Source: HdN1 sp052035295
Lineage (GTDB): Bacteria; Pseudomonadota; Gammaproteobacteria; Pseudomonadales; Ketobacteraceae
Assembly: GCA_052035295.1 (NCBI GenBank)
Contig: JBPOHS010000021.1
Coordinates: forward strand, 1 to 57,910
Reading direction: 5' to 3'
DNA length: 57,910 nucleotides
The notes below the pieces were generated by a model. That model was not told where the DNA came from, did not search any database, and was given only the letters and a program-made list of their open reading frames with translations. This document shows positions 25,571 through 34,771 of the stretch, in pieces. Numbering within the stretch: position 1 is the stretch's first letter; every line of letters starts with the position of its first letter. Made by a program: the position numbers and the translations under genes.

Positions 25571-25723
25571 ATCCGCGTCCTCTCCGGGAGCTAGCACGAT
25601 CATGTGGTAGTTCCCGGTTCTGCTTCAACAGTTCTTCCCCGCAAAAAAAGATCTGCAAAAGATCCCCTGTCTAAAAATACACCTGCTAATATAGACAGTA
25701 GTTCGTATCCAGAAAAAACATCC

Positions 25724-26248
25724 ATGACCATTATTCTTGGTATTGATCCGGGCTCCCGGGTGACAGGCTACGGTCTGATCAAAAAGGAAGGCTCCAAGCT
25801 CCTGTTTGTCGATTGCGGATGCATTTACACCAACGACAAGGAATCGATGCCTTTCCGGTTACAGCAGATTTTCATCGGTATTGGCGACATCGTGCGCGAA
25901 TTCCGCCCAGAGCAGGCGGGTATTGAGCAGGTGTTCATGGCCAATAACGCCGATTCTGCGTTGAAACTCGGGCAGGCGCGCGGGGCTGCCATTGTTGCCT
26001 GTGTCAACGAGAACGTTGAAGTGCACGAATATTCCGCGCGCCAGGCCAAGCAGGCGGTGGTCGGCACAGGCGCCGCCGAAAAATCGCAGGTTCAGCATAT
26101 GATCAAACGGTTGCTCAGCCTCCCGGAAGAACCATCCACCGATGCGGCGGATGCTTTGGGTATTGCCATCTGCCACGCCAACTCTCACAGTTCGATTTCC
26201 AGGCTTGCCGGCATAGGTAAATTCCGGCGTGGTCGTATTCGTCGTTAG
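25724..26248 (+). CDS. ruvC: Holliday junction endonuclease RuvC
   Basis: 174 residues from the ATG at 25724 (MTIILGIDPGSRVTGYG); the longer frame adds an unconserved lead. RuvC cleaves Holliday junctions symmetrically as a dimer, guided by RuvAB. The acidic active site is visible: Asp-8 in GIDPGS, Glu in GIEQVFMANN near residue 67, and the Asp pair in STDAADALGIAICH near the C-terminus. It is the first gene of ruvCAB, with 9 bases to ruvA. No strong ribosome site precedes the chosen ATG. Confidence 0.95.
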   Translation: MTIILGIDPGSRVTGYGLIKKEGSKLLFVDCGCIYTNDKESMPFRLQQIFIGIGDIVREFRPEQAGIEQVFMANNADSALKLGQARGAAIVACVNENVEVHEYSARQAKQAVVGTGAAEKSQVQHMIKRLLSLPEEPSTDAADALGIAICHANSHSSISRLAGIGKFRRGRIRR

Positions 26249-26257
26249 AGGAAACTC

Positions 26258-26884
26258 ATGATTACCCATCTGCATGGTGTTCTGGTTGAAAAACAACCCC
26301 CGCAACTGGTCATCGATGTGCAAGGCATCGGCTATGAGGTTGATGCGCCCATGACCACTTTTTACCGGTTACCTGCCGTGGGGGAAAGCGTCCAGCTGTT
26401 TACGCACCAGGTCATCCGTGAAGATGCCCATGTGTTGTATGCGTTTGCCACACGAGAGGAGCGTGCGCTGTTCCGGGCGCTGATCAAGGTCAACGGGGTT
26501 GGGCCCAAGGTAGCGCTTGCCATCCTCTCCGGCATGGAGGCCCCTCAGTTCGTTCGTTGCATCACTACGCACGATGTCGGCGCGCTCACGCGCATTCCGG
26601 GTATTGGCAAGAAAACGGCGGAACGTCTGGTGGTTGAAATGCAGGATCGTTTGCCCACGGATATCGGCACGGCGTTGAATTCGTCGGGTCAAGGCAAGGA
26701 TGGCAAAACAAGGCCAGCCCTCTCACCCCTGCAAACCTCCATCGCCGAAGCCGAAGCCGCACTGATCGCGCTGGGTTACAAACCCCAGGAAGCGGCCAGA
26801 GCCATCAGCGCCATTGATAGTGAAGGCATGAAAAGCGAAGATATCATCCGTCTTTCGCTCAGGAACATGGTCCGCACCGCATGA
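26258..26884 (+). CDS. ruvA: Holliday junction branch migration protein RuvA
   Basis: 208 residues. The N-terminal OB domain starts MITHLHGVLVEKQPPQLVID. Two helix-hairpin-helix elements follow (VNGVGPKVALAIL and IPGIGKKTAERLVVEM), which bind the junction DNA. After a flexible Gly/Ser/Lys linker comes the C-terminal domain (EAALIALGYKPQEAARAI), which contacts RuvB. The ATG has an AGAGGAA ribosome site. The stop codon overlaps the ruvB start (ATGA), so the two subunits are coupled. Confidence 0.96.
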   Translation: MITHLHGVLVEKQPPQLVIDVQGIGYEVDAPMTTFYRLPAVGESVQLFTHQVIREDAHVLYAFATREERALFRALIKVNGVGPKVALAILSGMEAPQFVRCITTHDVGALTRIPGIGKKTAERLVVEMQDRLPTDIGTALNSSGQGKDGKTRPALSPLQTSIAEAEAALIALGYKPQEAARAISAIDSEGMKSEDIIRLSLRNMVRTA

Positions 26885-27915
26885 ATGATCGCTTGATGTC
26901 GCCGCAAGGAAAGTCCGAAGACAACCAGGATCGCGCCATCCGCCCGACACGTCTGAGCGACTATACCGGTCAGACTGCGGTGCGCGAGCAGATGGAGATC
27001 TTTATTGCGGCCGCACGCGGGCGCCAGGAAGCGCTTGATCACACCTTGATATTCGGTCCCCCCGGTCTGGGTAAAACAACGCTTGCCAATATCATCGCCA
27101 ATGAAATGGGCAGTAACCTTAAAAGCACCTCTGGACCGGTGCTGGAACGCGCCGGGGATCTGGCTGCGCTGCTGACCAATCTGGAGCGGGGGGATGTGCT
27201 GTTTATTGATGAAATTCATCGCCTCAGTCCCATGGTCGAAGAAATTCTTTACCCGGCCATGGAGGATTATCAGCTCGATATCATGATTGGTGAGGGGCCG
27301 GCCGCGCGCTCCATCAAAATTGATTTGCCACCTTTCACGCTGGTGGGTGCAACCACCCGCGCCGGCCTGCTGACATCGCCATTGCGCGACCGTTTCGGTA
27401 TTGTGCAGCGGCTCGAATTTTATTCCATTGATGAGTTGTCCCGCATAGTAGCGCGCGCCTCGGGCATTCTCGGGGTCGAAATCGCAGCGCAGGGTGCTCA
27501 TGAAATAGCGCGTCGCAGTCGTGGAACGCCGCGTATTGCCAACCGGTTGCTGCGACGCGTCCGTGATTACTGCGAAGTAAAAGGGGATGGCACCATTTCC
27601 CAGGACATGGCCTCCCGCGCCCTTGATTTGTTAAAGGTAGACACGTTTGGCTTCGATACCATGGATCGCCGGTTACTGCTCGCGATTATCGAAATGTTTG
27701 ACGGTGGTCCGGTGGGCATTGAAAGTTTGGGGGCTGCCATCAGTGAAGAGTCGGGCACACTCGAAGACGTTATCGAGCCGTATCTTATTCAGCAGGGCTT
27801 CATTATCCGGACGCCACGGGGCAGGGTGGCAACCCGCCAGGCGTACCAGCATTTCGGGTTGAAGCCGCCCACTCGTTCAGATATCCCGCCAACCGGCGAC
27901 CTGTTTTCAGTGTGA
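26881..27915 (+). CDS. ruvB: Holliday junction helicase RuvB
   Basis: A 344-residue AAA+ motor that drives branch migration with RuvA. Walker A is GPPGLGKTT, Walker B is LFIDEIHR, and sensor 1 is in LVGATTRAGLL. The C-terminal winged-helix domain contains EPYLIQQGFIIRTPRGR. Starts at the ATG at 26881, inside the ruvA stop region. A second ATG four bases later is out of frame. Normal length for the family. ybgC follows after 53 bases. Confidence 0.97.
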   Translation: MNDRLMSPQGKSEDNQDRAIRPTRLSDYTGQTAVREQMEIFIAAARGRQEALDHTLIFGPPGLGKTTLANIIANEMGSNLKSTSGPVLERAGDLAALLTNLERGDVLFIDEIHRLSPMVEEILYPAMEDYQLDIMIGEGPAARSIKIDLPPFTLVGATTRAGLLTSPLRDRFGIVQRLEFYSIDELSRIVARASGILGVEIAAQGAHEIARRSRGTPRIANRLLRRVRDYCEVKGDGTISQDMASRALDLLKVDTFGFDTMDRRLLLAIIEMFDGGPVGIESLGAAISEESGTLEDVIEPYLIQQGFIIRTPRGRVATRQAYQHFGLKPPTRSDIPPTGDLFSV

Positions 27916-27968
27916 TTTGCAGGCAAATATGACCTGTGGCGAGTTGCATCAATCAGTTTGGAGGCGTT

Positions 27969-28430
27969 GTGGATTATTCGCGGCCGGATGCTACCGGTAA
28001 TATGGGTGATGCCTTTGGCATTCGGGTGCGTGTCTATCTTGAGGATACTGACGCCGGCGGTATTGTTTATTACGTGAATTACCTTCGTTTCATGGAGCGT
28101 GCCCGCACCGAGTTTTTGCGAACCTTGGGCTGTGATTTCAGTCTGCTTGAAGTGCAGGGTTTTAAATTCGTAGTGTATAAGGCGCAAGTCGAGTATCATA
28201 AGCCCGCGCGAATGGATGACGAACTATTCATCAGTGCTCATCCGGTCAAACTCGCAAGAACTCACGTGGTTTTTCGTCAAGACGTATATCGCCAACAGTT
28301 GCTTTTGTGTTCAGCCCACGTTCAAGTGGCCTGTGTGACAGTTGACAGCATGAAACCCACTGCCATGCCGAAATCATTGCGTGACTCCTTCGAAAGTGCC
28401 GCTACACTGTCCAGCGTTACATCCTCCTGA
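27969..28430 (+). CDS. ybgC: Tol-Pal system acyl-CoA thioesterase YbgC
   Basis: A hotdog-fold thioesterase of the 4-hydroxybenzoyl-CoA family that opens the tol-pal operon. The catalytic Asp lies in EDTDAGGIVYYVNYLRF. The start is uncertain. I chose the GTG at 27969, preceded by GGAGG. An upstream GTG at 27936 and the ATG at 28002 (MGDAFGIRVRVYLED) are alternatives; the last fits the E. coli protein length best. YbgC acts on acyl-CoA or acyl-ACP at the inner membrane and is linked to phospholipid metabolism. It is followed by tolQ after 53 bases. Confidence 0.88.
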   Translation: MDYSRPDATGNMGDAFGIRVRVYLEDTDAGGIVYYVNYLRFMERARTEFLRTLGCDFSLLEVQGFKFVVYKAQVEYHKPARMDDELFISAHPVKLARTHVVFRQDVYRQQLLLCSAHVQVACVTVDSMKPTAMPKSLRDSFESAATLSSVTSS

Positions 28431-28483
28431 CTCATTGAAACCCGAACCCATCGATTCCGGCCGTCTTTTGGAGACTTGATTCC

Positions 28484-29170
28484 GTGCAACATTCCATGTC
28501 CATCACCAGCCTGATTCTCAATGCTACCTGGGTTGTGCAAATAGTCATGCTCATCCTTTTGGGCTTGTCCGTATCTTCCTGGTACATGATCTGGCAGCGC
28601 CGCACCGTTCTGGGAGAAGCCCGGCGGTCAGCAGACGAATTCGAGGAGCGTTTCTGGTCGGGTATCGATTTGAGCCGTTTGTTCATGCAGGTCAATTCGG
28701 ATCCAAATCCATTTAGTGGACATGAGGCCATTTTCAGAACCGGTTTCAAGGAGTTTGCCCGACTACGCAAGGCTGGTAATGTCGAGCCTGATTCCATCAT
28801 GGAAGGGGCTGAGCGCGCGATGAAAGTGGCCATGCTCAAGGAGCAGGAGAAGCTTGAGGCGCACTTGCCGTTTCTTGCCACGGTGGGTTCCACCAGTCCC
28901 TATATCGGCTTGTTCGGAACCGTGTGGGGCATCATGCACTCCTTCATCAACCTGGCGAATCAGAACCAGGCAACCCTGTCTGCGGTTGCGCCGGGGATAG
29001 CAGAAGCCCTCATCGCGACGGCAATCGGCCTGGTGGCGGCTATTCCTGCGGTTATCGCCTACAACCGTTATGCGGCCATGGTCGATCGTCTGTTGCATAA
29101 CTACGAAACATTTTCGGATGAGTTTTCCAGTATTCTGCACCGCAAAGCCCATTCGAAAGAGGCAGATTGA
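28484..29170 (+). CDS. tolQ: Tol-Pal proton channel subunit TolQ
   Basis: 228 residues of the MotA/TolQ/ExbB family. The first membrane helix is at about residues 14-36. Two further helices are near 135-165 and 170-195, with TVGSTSPYIGLFGTVWGIM preceding the second, as in the family. With TolR it forms a proton-driven motor that energises TolA during cell constriction. I use the GTG at 28484 because GGAG lies 10 bases before it; the ATG 12 bases downstream is too far from that site. tolR follows after 38 bases. Confidence 0.95.
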   Translation: MQHSMSITSLILNATWVVQIVMLILLGLSVSSWYMIWQRRTVLGEARRSADEFEERFWSGIDLSRLFMQVNSDPNPFSGHEAIFRTGFKEFARLRKAGNVEPDSIMEGAERAMKVAMLKEQEKLEAHLPFLATVGSTSPYIGLFGTVWGIMHSFINLANQNQATLSAVAPGIAEALIATAIGLVAAIPAVIAYNRYAAMVDRLLHNYETFSDEFSSILHRKAHSKEAD

Positions 29171-29208
29171 GTAGAACGCAGCGAAACTCCACCGACAGGT
29201 ATATGTGA

Positions 29209-29652
29209 ATGGCAGCAGGTAAAAAAGGCGGAAGACGCTTAGTATCTGATATCAACGTCGTGCCCTATATCGACGTCATGCTCGTGTTACTCGTTGTTTT
29301 CATGGTCACCGCGCCCATGATGACCCAGGGCGTCAAGGTTGATTTGCCTGATGCCAACGCAGAGCCCTTGAAATTACCCGAGGAAGAAGAGCTGTTGATC
29401 GTATCGGTCGACGTCAGTGGCACCTATTTTCTCAATATCGGGAACGACACCAAGGAACCGAAGACACTGGAGCAGGTGACTGACCTTGTTTCCAAGGTGG
29501 TGAAGGCCAAGCCCAAGACCAATGTGTTCGTGGAAGGCGATGACGAAGCGAAGTATGGTTACGTCGTGAAAATCATGGCTTCCCTGCAAAAAGCGGGAGT
29601 CACCAATGTAGGGCTTGTGACTGAATCTCCGGGTCCGGAGAAGAAGAAGTGA
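29209..29652 (+). CDS. tolR: Tol-Pal proton channel subunit TolR
   Basis: 147 residues of the ExbD/TolR family. A short cytoplasmic start (KKGGRRLVSDINVVPYID) is followed by a single membrane helix that carries the proton-conducting Asp (VPYIDVMLVLLVVFMV). The rest is a periplasmic domain that contacts peptidoglycan and TolA. The end overlaps the tolA start: tolA begins at a GTG inside the tolR stop codon region (GTGA). Confidence 0.95.
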   Translation: MAAGKKGGRRLVSDINVVPYIDVMLVLLVVFMVTAPMMTQGVKVDLPDANAEPLKLPEEEELLIVSVDVSGTYFLNIGNDTKEPKTLEQVTDLVSKVVKAKPKTNVFVEGDDEAKYGYVVKIMASLQKAGVTNVGLVTESPGPEKKK

Positions 29653-30452
29653 TCCTGCGGGAAGAACTCGATTTCGCTTCGCTAGCCAAATCCGTCCTGG
29701 TCCATGTCGTGGTGATAACGCTTTGCCTGGTATCCTGGCAGTGCTCCGAGGAGCGCGTGGTGATAATGCCGGCGCACGTGAAAGCGGTCGTTATCTCGAA
29801 GGGTTCCATTGCTGACAGGCCGATGCTCAAGTCCAAGCCGCAGGAGCAGCCCCCCAAGAAGATCACGCCACAGCCGAAAAAGCCGGAGCCGAAGAAACCC
29901 GAGCCGAAAAAGCCGGAACCGAAAAAGCCTGAGCCCAAGAAGCCCGAACCGGTCAAAAAGCCCGAGCCAAAACCGCAACCGAAGAAGCCTGAGCCGAAAA
30001 AGCCCGAGCCGAAGAAACCGGAGCCCAAGAAGCCCGAGCCGAAAAAACCGCAGCCCAAGACGCCAGACTATTCTGATCTGATCGATGAAGAGCTTGATGA
30101 ATTGGCGAAGCCGACCAAGCCTACCAAAGCGTCTGATGCGCCAAGTGCGAGTACCTCGCCGGTCGTCGATAAATATCTGGCCGGAATTCGCTCTGATATC
30201 GAGCGGCGTTGGAGTCGGCCGCCCTTGTCCAGAAATGGCATGCAGGTCACCCTGCGTCTGTTTCTGTTGCCGGGAGGGGAACTGAGTGATGTCCAGGTGG
30301 TCGTGTCCAGTGGTAACGCCGCGTTTGATCGAAGTGCACTTGCGGCGGTTCAAAAGGCTGCGCGCTTTACTGTTCCATCAGACCCTGTAGAATTCGATCG
30401 TAATTTCAGGCAATTCACCGTCTTGTTCAGTCCGGATGACTTGACCTACTAG
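29649..30452 (+). CDS. tolA: Tol-Pal linker protein TolA
   Basis: 267 residues from the GTG at 29649. The N-terminal membrane helix (about 13-32, SVLVHVVVITLCLVSW) anchors it to TolQR. Domain II is a long Pro-Lys-Glu repeat tract (KKPEPKKPEPKKP..., about residues 75-135) instead of the helical Ala/Lys repeats of E. coli. The C-terminal TonB/TolA-like domain (YLAGIRSDIERRWSRPP ... LFSPDD) binds Pal or TolB. Such a Pro-rich tract would form a stiff extended rod across the periplasm. Short relative to E. coli TolA (421 residues). Confidence 0.92.
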   Translation: MILREELDFASLAKSVLVHVVVITLCLVSWQCSEERVVIMPAHVKAVVISKGSIADRPMLKSKPQEQPPKKITPQPKKPEPKKPEPKKPEPKKPEPKKPEPVKKPEPKPQPKKPEPKKPEPKKPEPKKPEPKKPQPKTPDYSDLIDEELDELAKPTKPTKASDAPSASTSPVVDKYLAGIRSDIERRWSRPPLSRNGMQVTLRLFLLPGGELSDVQVVVSSGNAAFDRSALAAVQKAARFTVPSDPVEFDRNFRQFTVLFSPDDLTY

Positions 30453-30480
30453 TAACTCATTAATGAAAGAGACAGGTTGC

Positions 30481-31776
30481 ATGCGTTTTCAAGCAATATT
30501 CAGGATGTTTGCCTTTTTCCTGCTTTGCTCAATAGCAACGTTATCCTACGCCGAGCTCAAGGTTGTGGTGAGTAAGGGCGCTGATGATGCTACGCCGATT
30601 GCGGTGGTGCCATTTGCCTGGGAATCGGGTGGGCGACCTACCGATGATATCGCGACCATCATTTCCGCCGACATGCATCGCTCTGGCATGTTCAATCCGC
30701 TCGCCAGAAGCGACATGCTCAGCTGGCCAACCCGTGCTGACCAGGTATTTTTTCGTGACTGGAAGGTGCTGGGAACCGAGTATCTCGTCATCGGGCGCTG
30801 GTCTGAGTCCGGCGGGAAATACACTGCGAATTTCGATATTTTTGACGTGTTCCAGGGGCGCGTCATGAAATCTGCCAGTGCGACGGCGTCCAATCCACGT
30901 TGGCTGTCGCACTATGTTGCTGACATCGTGTTCGAGACGCTCACGGGGATCAAGGGTGCGTTCGCCACGCGACTGCTTTATGTGACCATGGAGCGCCTGC
31001 AATATCGCAAGCAACGTTATCGCCTGCATATCTCTGATTCTGACGGATTCAACGAGAAAACAGTGCTTGAATCGTATGAGCCGATCCTGTCGCCATCGTG
31101 GGCACCCAATGGGCGGCATATCGCTTATGTGGCGTTCAAGAACAGTCATCCTGGTATTTACATCCAGGATTCCGCCACGGGTTCTGCGCAGCGCGTAACC
31201 TCATTTCCCGGTTTGAACGGTGCACCCAAGTTTTCGCCGGACGGACAAAAGCTGGCAATTACCCTTTCAAAAGATGGCAATCCAGAAATTTACATCATGG
31301 ATACCCGGTCGCGCGCACTGCAGCGAGTGACCAATCATTTCTCGATTGATACTGAGGCAAGTTGGTCGCCAGAAGGAAATGCCGTTATTTTCACGTCCGA
31401 TCGCGCTGGCGGACCACAAATTTATCGTCAATCTCTTGCAACGGGGGGTATTGAACGCTTAACATTCGACGGCAACTATAACGCGCGAGCTTCAATGACC
31501 CCAGACGGTCGTTTCTTGGCGATGGTTCATGAGGATTCTGGTGGCTTTCAAATCGCCGTTCAGGATCTTGAACGTGGTTCTTTCAGTATTCTGACTGATA
31601 CTGCCCTTGATGAATCGCCGAGTATCGCGCCGAATGGTATAATGGTGATTTATGCTACGCTTGATCGTGGTCGTGGTGTTCTTGGGGTTGTTTCCATCGA
31701 CGGCCGCGTAAAGGTCAGATTACCGTCCAGCGTGGGCGAGGTGAGAGAGCCTGCTTGGTCACCATTTATGTTTTAA
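30481..31776 (+). CDS. tolB: Tol-Pal periplasmic beta-propeller TolB
   Basis: 431 residues from the ATG at 30481, which gives a clean signal peptide (hydrophobic FAFFLLCSIATLSYA, cleaved after Ala). An ATG at 30463 has no ribosome site. The N-terminal domain includes PFAWESGGRPTDDIATIISAD. The C-terminal six-bladed propeller is built from repeats of the form SPDGQKLAITLSKDGNPEIY and TPDGRFLAM. TolB binds Pal at the outer membrane and transfers the TolA signal. tolB lies 28 bases after tolA. Confidence 0.95.
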   Translation: MRFQAIFRMFAFFLLCSIATLSYAELKVVVSKGADDATPIAVVPFAWESGGRPTDDIATIISADMHRSGMFNPLARSDMLSWPTRADQVFFRDWKVLGTEYLVIGRWSESGGKYTANFDIFDVFQGRVMKSASATASNPRWLSHYVADIVFETLTGIKGAFATRLLYVTMERLQYRKQRYRLHISDSDGFNEKTVLESYEPILSPSWAPNGRHIAYVAFKNSHPGIYIQDSATGSAQRVTSFPGLNGAPKFSPDGQKLAITLSKDGNPEIYIMDTRSRALQRVTNHFSIDTEASWSPEGNAVIFTSDRAGGPQIYRQSLATGGIERLTFDGNYNARASMTPDGRFLAMVHEDSGGFQIAVQDLERGSFSILTDTALDESPSIAPNGIMVIYATLDRGRGVLGVVSIDGRVKVRLPSSVGEVREPAWSPFMF

Positions 31777-31855
31777 CCCGTCACTTCGTCCTCTTTGGTT
31801 AGGTAGGATGCGGTGACGTTTAACTTGCGTGATGTTCTACTTTTAGGAGTTTTCT

Positions 31856-32359
31856 ATGTCCATTTTTAACCGTGGTCACCTGTTTGGTTTGATCGCTGCC
31901 GTTGCGATCGCTGGTTGCTCCAGCACCGAAGAAGCTACCGAAGACGCCGGTGCATCTGCTGGTACTGGTACTACTGCTACCGAATCGGTAAGCACTGGTG
32001 GCGAAACCAGCAACCTGCTGAGCCAACGCGTTGTGTATTTCGACTTTGACAAGTCTGCCATCCGCGCTGATGCGTACGAAGCCCTCCAGGCTCACGCTCA
32101 GTACCTGGCAAACCACCAAGGTTCCACCATCCGCATCGAAGGTCACGCTGATGAGCGTGGCACCCGTGAGTACAACATGGCTCTGGGCGAGCGTCGTGCA
32201 AAAGCGGTTGTTAGCTTCCTGACTGCCAACGGTGCAGGCGGCGCGCAACTGGAAGTCGTTAGCTACGGTGAAGAGAAGCCGGTTGCTGATGCTCACGAAG
32301 AAGGTTCATGGGCTCAAAACCGCCGCGCTGAACTGGTTTACACGGCTGAAGCACCCTGA
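31856..32359 (+). CDS. pal: peptidoglycan-associated lipoprotein Pal
   Basis: 167 residues. A lipoprotein signal ends in the lipobox AIAGC at Cys-20. A Thr/Glu/Ala-rich flexible linker follows. The OmpA-like domain has VYFDFDKSAIRADAYEAL and IEGHADERGTREYN, which bind meso-diaminopimelate in peptidoglycan. Pal ties the outer membrane to the wall at the septum. TTTAGGAG precedes the ATG. The stop overlaps the cpoB ATG by one base. Confidence 0.96.
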   Translation: MSIFNRGHLFGLIAAVAIAGCSSTEEATEDAGASAGTGTTATESVSTGGETSNLLSQRVVYFDFDKSAIRADAYEALQAHAQYLANHQGSTIRIEGHADERGTREYNMALGERRAKAVVSFLTANGAGGAQLEVVSYGEEKPVADAHEEGSWAQNRRAELVYTAEAP

Positions 32360-33270
32360 TGCTTCCACGCGTTTCTTTTAACGCGTCCGCGCTATTTTCA
32401 TTAATAGCGGTGCTGATGGTAACGGTCGGGTCTTCCCCGGCCGTTGCTTATCCGCCAGTGGAGCAGCGTTCTGCCGTTTCTGAAGGTTCCCAGGTTTTAG
32501 ACCCAACCGATTATGGTCCGCGGACCTACTCCTCCCAACAAGGTTCTGGTTCTTCCATTTATGGGGGCGGAGCTTCTTCGAATACCTACAGTTCCAGCCC
32601 AAAGCCCGCAAGCAAGCCTGTTGCTGGCAGCAATCAGTGGGAGACTGTCAATCAGTTGCAACAATTGCAGGAAGAAGTCCAGCAGTTGCGTGGCATGATT
32701 GAACAGCAAGCGTTCGAAATAGAGCAGATGCGCAAGCAGCAGCGAGAACGTTATCTGGATCTGGACACCCGAATTGGCCGTTTGCAGGGTGGCAGTGTAT
32801 CTGCTGGGTCGGTCACCACGAGTTCAACCGAGACAGAAGCTGGCGTAGCCCAGTCTGCGGCTTCCGCGAGCCAGCCCGCTGTTGCGGCGTCTGGTGATGA
32901 GAAAGCGGCCTATTCCGCGGCGCTTGACAATGTCAAGGCCAAACAGTTTACCAAAGCCATTTCCCAGCTTGAATCATTGCTTTCGACTTCCCCGACAGGC
33001 CAGTTGGCGCCGAATTGCCATTATTGGCTCGGGGAGCTTTACATGGTGAATGATCCAGCAGACTACGACAAAGCCAAAGCGCATTTTCAGCAGTTACTGA
33101 AGAATCATGCGGATCATGCCAAGGTTCCTGATGCACTTTACAAGCTTGGCAAGCTGAGTGCTCTCCGGGGTGATCGTGAGCGCGCCAAGGTTTATTTCGA
33201 TCGTGTGATTCAGGAGTTTCCTGACGCACAAGCCTCTGTTCTGGCAAAAGACTACCTCAAGCGGCTTTGA
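32359..33270 (+). CDS. cpoB: Tol-Pal associated coordinator CpoB (YbgF)
   Basis: 303 residues with an N-terminal signal peptide (ALFSLIAVLMVTVGSSPAVA). A low-complexity Ser/Gly stretch and a coiled coil at about residues 95-125 (QLQQLQEEVQQLRGMIEQQ) follow; the coil trimerises the protein in E. coli. The C-terminal half has three TPR repeats (YSAALDNVKAKQFTKAISQL, ...). CpoB coordinates peptidoglycan synthesis by PBP1B with outer-membrane constriction. It is the last gene of the tol-pal operon, translationally coupled to pal. Confidence 0.94.
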   Translation: MLPRVSFNASALFSLIAVLMVTVGSSPAVAYPPVEQRSAVSEGSQVLDPTDYGPRTYSSQQGSGSSIYGGGASSNTYSSSPKPASKPVAGSNQWETVNQLQQLQEEVQQLRGMIEQQAFEIEQMRKQQRERYLDLDTRIGRLQGGSVSAGSVTTSSTETEAGVAQSAASASQPAVAASGDEKAAYSAALDNVKAKQFTKAISQLESLLSTSPTGQLAPNCHYWLGELYMVNDPADYDKAKAHFQQLLKNHADHAKVPDALYKLGKLSALRGDRERAKVYFDRVIQEFPDAQASVLAKDYLKRL

Positions 33271-33340
33271 AATGGGTGCTGCAGTTTGACGCGGCCCCAT
33301 TCACGGGCGCGCGTCCTGTGTTCCTATGGTGATCAGTTGT

Positions 33341-33982
33341 ATGTCTCTCCGCATTACCGAAATCTTTTACTCTCTACAAGGTGAGACAAGAACTGTCGGG
33401 CTCCCTACGGTGTTTGTGCGCCTTACCGGCTGTCCGCTTCGTTGCCAATATTGCGATACGTCTTACGCCTTCTCCGGGGGTGAGATGATGCCTTTGCAAG
33501 ACATTGTTTCCCGGGTTGCAGACTACCGGCCGCGATATGTTACGGTCACCGGCGGTGAGCCTCTCGCGCAGCCCAATTGTCATCTGTTGCTGACGGCGCT
33601 CTGCGATCAAGGCTATGAAGTGTCCCTTGAAACCAGCGGCGCGATCGACATTTCGGGAGTGGACGCGCGGGTTGTAAAAGTGGTGGATCTCAAAACACCG
33701 GATTCGAACGAACTCCACCGTAATTTGTATGGCAACATCGAGCATCTCAATTCCCGCGATCAGGTCAAGTTTGTACTGTGCTCGCGGCGCGATTATGACT
33801 GGGCACGTGCCAAGTTGCTGGAATACGGCCTGGAGGATCGTGTGCAGGATGTGTTGTTCTCGCCATCGTTTGGTCAGTTGGATGCAACGGAACTTGCAGA
33901 GTGGATACTCAAGGATCGTTTGCAGGTGAGAATGCAAATTCAACTGCACAAACTGTTGTGGGCTGACGCAGCCGGACACTGA
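33341..33982 (+). CDS. queE: 7-carboxy-7-deazaguanine synthase QueE
   Basis: 213 residues from the ATG at 33341 (MSLRITEIFYSLQGE); an ATG at 33326 has no ribosome site. A radical-SAM enzyme of the queuosine/preQ0 pathway. The cluster motif CPLRCQYCD has the CxxxCxxC spacing, GGEPLAQPN is the SAM region, and the start motif FYSLQGET is typical. It converts 6-carboxytetrahydropterin to CDG. queC, which makes preQ0 from CDG, follows after 39 bases. queD and queF are not in this window. Confidence 0.95.
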   Translation: MSLRITEIFYSLQGETRTVGLPTVFVRLTGCPLRCQYCDTSYAFSGGEMMPLQDIVSRVADYRPRYVTVTGGEPLAQPNCHLLLTALCDQGYEVSLETSGAIDISGVDARVVKVVDLKTPDSNELHRNLYGNIEHLNSRDQVKFVLCSRRDYDWARAKLLEYGLEDRVQDVLFSPSFGQLDATELAEWILKDRLQVRMQIQLHKLLWADAAGH

Positions 33983-34021
33983 TCTTTCCTTGGGTGGATA
34001 ATATCTTCGGGAGTAGTCAAC

Positions 34022-34699
34022 ATGACTCAGGTTCGTCGTGCGGTGGTGCTGTTGTCCGGTGGCCTGGATTCCGCTACCTGTCTTGCCATCGCCAATGCCG
34101 CCGGTTACGAGACGTATGCGTTGAGCTTTTCTTATGGGCAACGACATGGTGCAGAGCTGGATGCATCTGCTCGGGTGGCTGCTGCACAAAAGGCCAAGGT
34201 GCATCGGGTGGCAAACATCGACTTGGCTGCATTCGGCGGATCCGCATTGACCGATACCCGGCTTGCGGTTCCGGAATCGCCGAGTGAAGGTATCCCGATT
34301 ACCTACGTGCCCGCGAGGAACACAGTCTTTTTGTCTTATGCCCTGGCGTGGGCGGAAGTGCTCGAAGCCAATGATGTGTTCATCGGGGTCAATGCGGTCG
34401 ATTACTCCGGATACCCGGATTGTCGCCCCCAGTTTATTGCCGCATTCGAGGCCATGGCCAACCTGGCAACCAAACGCGGTGTGGAAGGGCACAGACTTGC
34501 CATACATGCACCGCTGATGCATATGAGCAAGGCAGAAATCATCAGCGAAGGCAGGCGATTGGGGGTCGACTATTCCTTGACCGTGTCCTGCTATCAGGCG
34601 GAGGTTGATGGGCGTGCCTGCGGGCGTTGTGACAGTTGCCGATTGCGTCGAGATGGTTTTTTGCAGGCGGGCGTTAGCGATCCAACCCGCTACTTATAA
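34022..34699 (+). CDS. queC: 7-cyano-7-deazaguanine synthase QueC
   Basis: 225 residues. The PP-loop ATPase motif is LSGGLDSATCL. Adenylation segments include YVPARNTVFLSYALAWAE and GVNAVDYSGYPDCRP. The zinc site is formed by cysteines in SCYQAEVDGRACGRCDSC near the C-terminus. It amidates and dehydrates CDG to preQ0 with ATP and ammonia, for tRNA queuosine. Cotranscribed with queE. In Pseudomonas-type genomes queE-queC likewise lie between the tol-pal operon and tRNA-Lys. Confidence 0.96.
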   Translation: MTQVRRAVVLLSGGLDSATCLAIANAAGYETYALSFSYGQRHGAELDASARVAAAQKAKVHRVANIDLAAFGGSALTDTRLAVPESPSEGIPITYVPARNTVFLSYALAWAEVLEANDVFIGVNAVDYSGYPDCRPQFIAAFEAMANLATKRGVEGHRLAIHAPLMHMSKAEIISEGRRLGVDYSLTVSCYQAEVDGRACGRCDSCRLRRDGFLQAGVSDPTRYL

Positions 34700-34771
34700 G
34701 GCTTTCAGTCGGTTGCGCTGCTGATCGAAAAATCTTTTTAAAAACAAGCAGATAAAAATTCGAAAAAACGC

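Noticed and set aside
25571..25723. Possible terminator or regulatory RNA between aspS and ruvC
   Set aside because: A weak CCGGGA/TCCCGG pairing is present, but with a long loop and no T-run; no known RNA family was recognised.
29874..30065. Short repeats resembling a CRISPR or minisatellite
   Set aside because: The repeats encode the Pro-Lys-Glu rod of TolA in frame and have no spacers.
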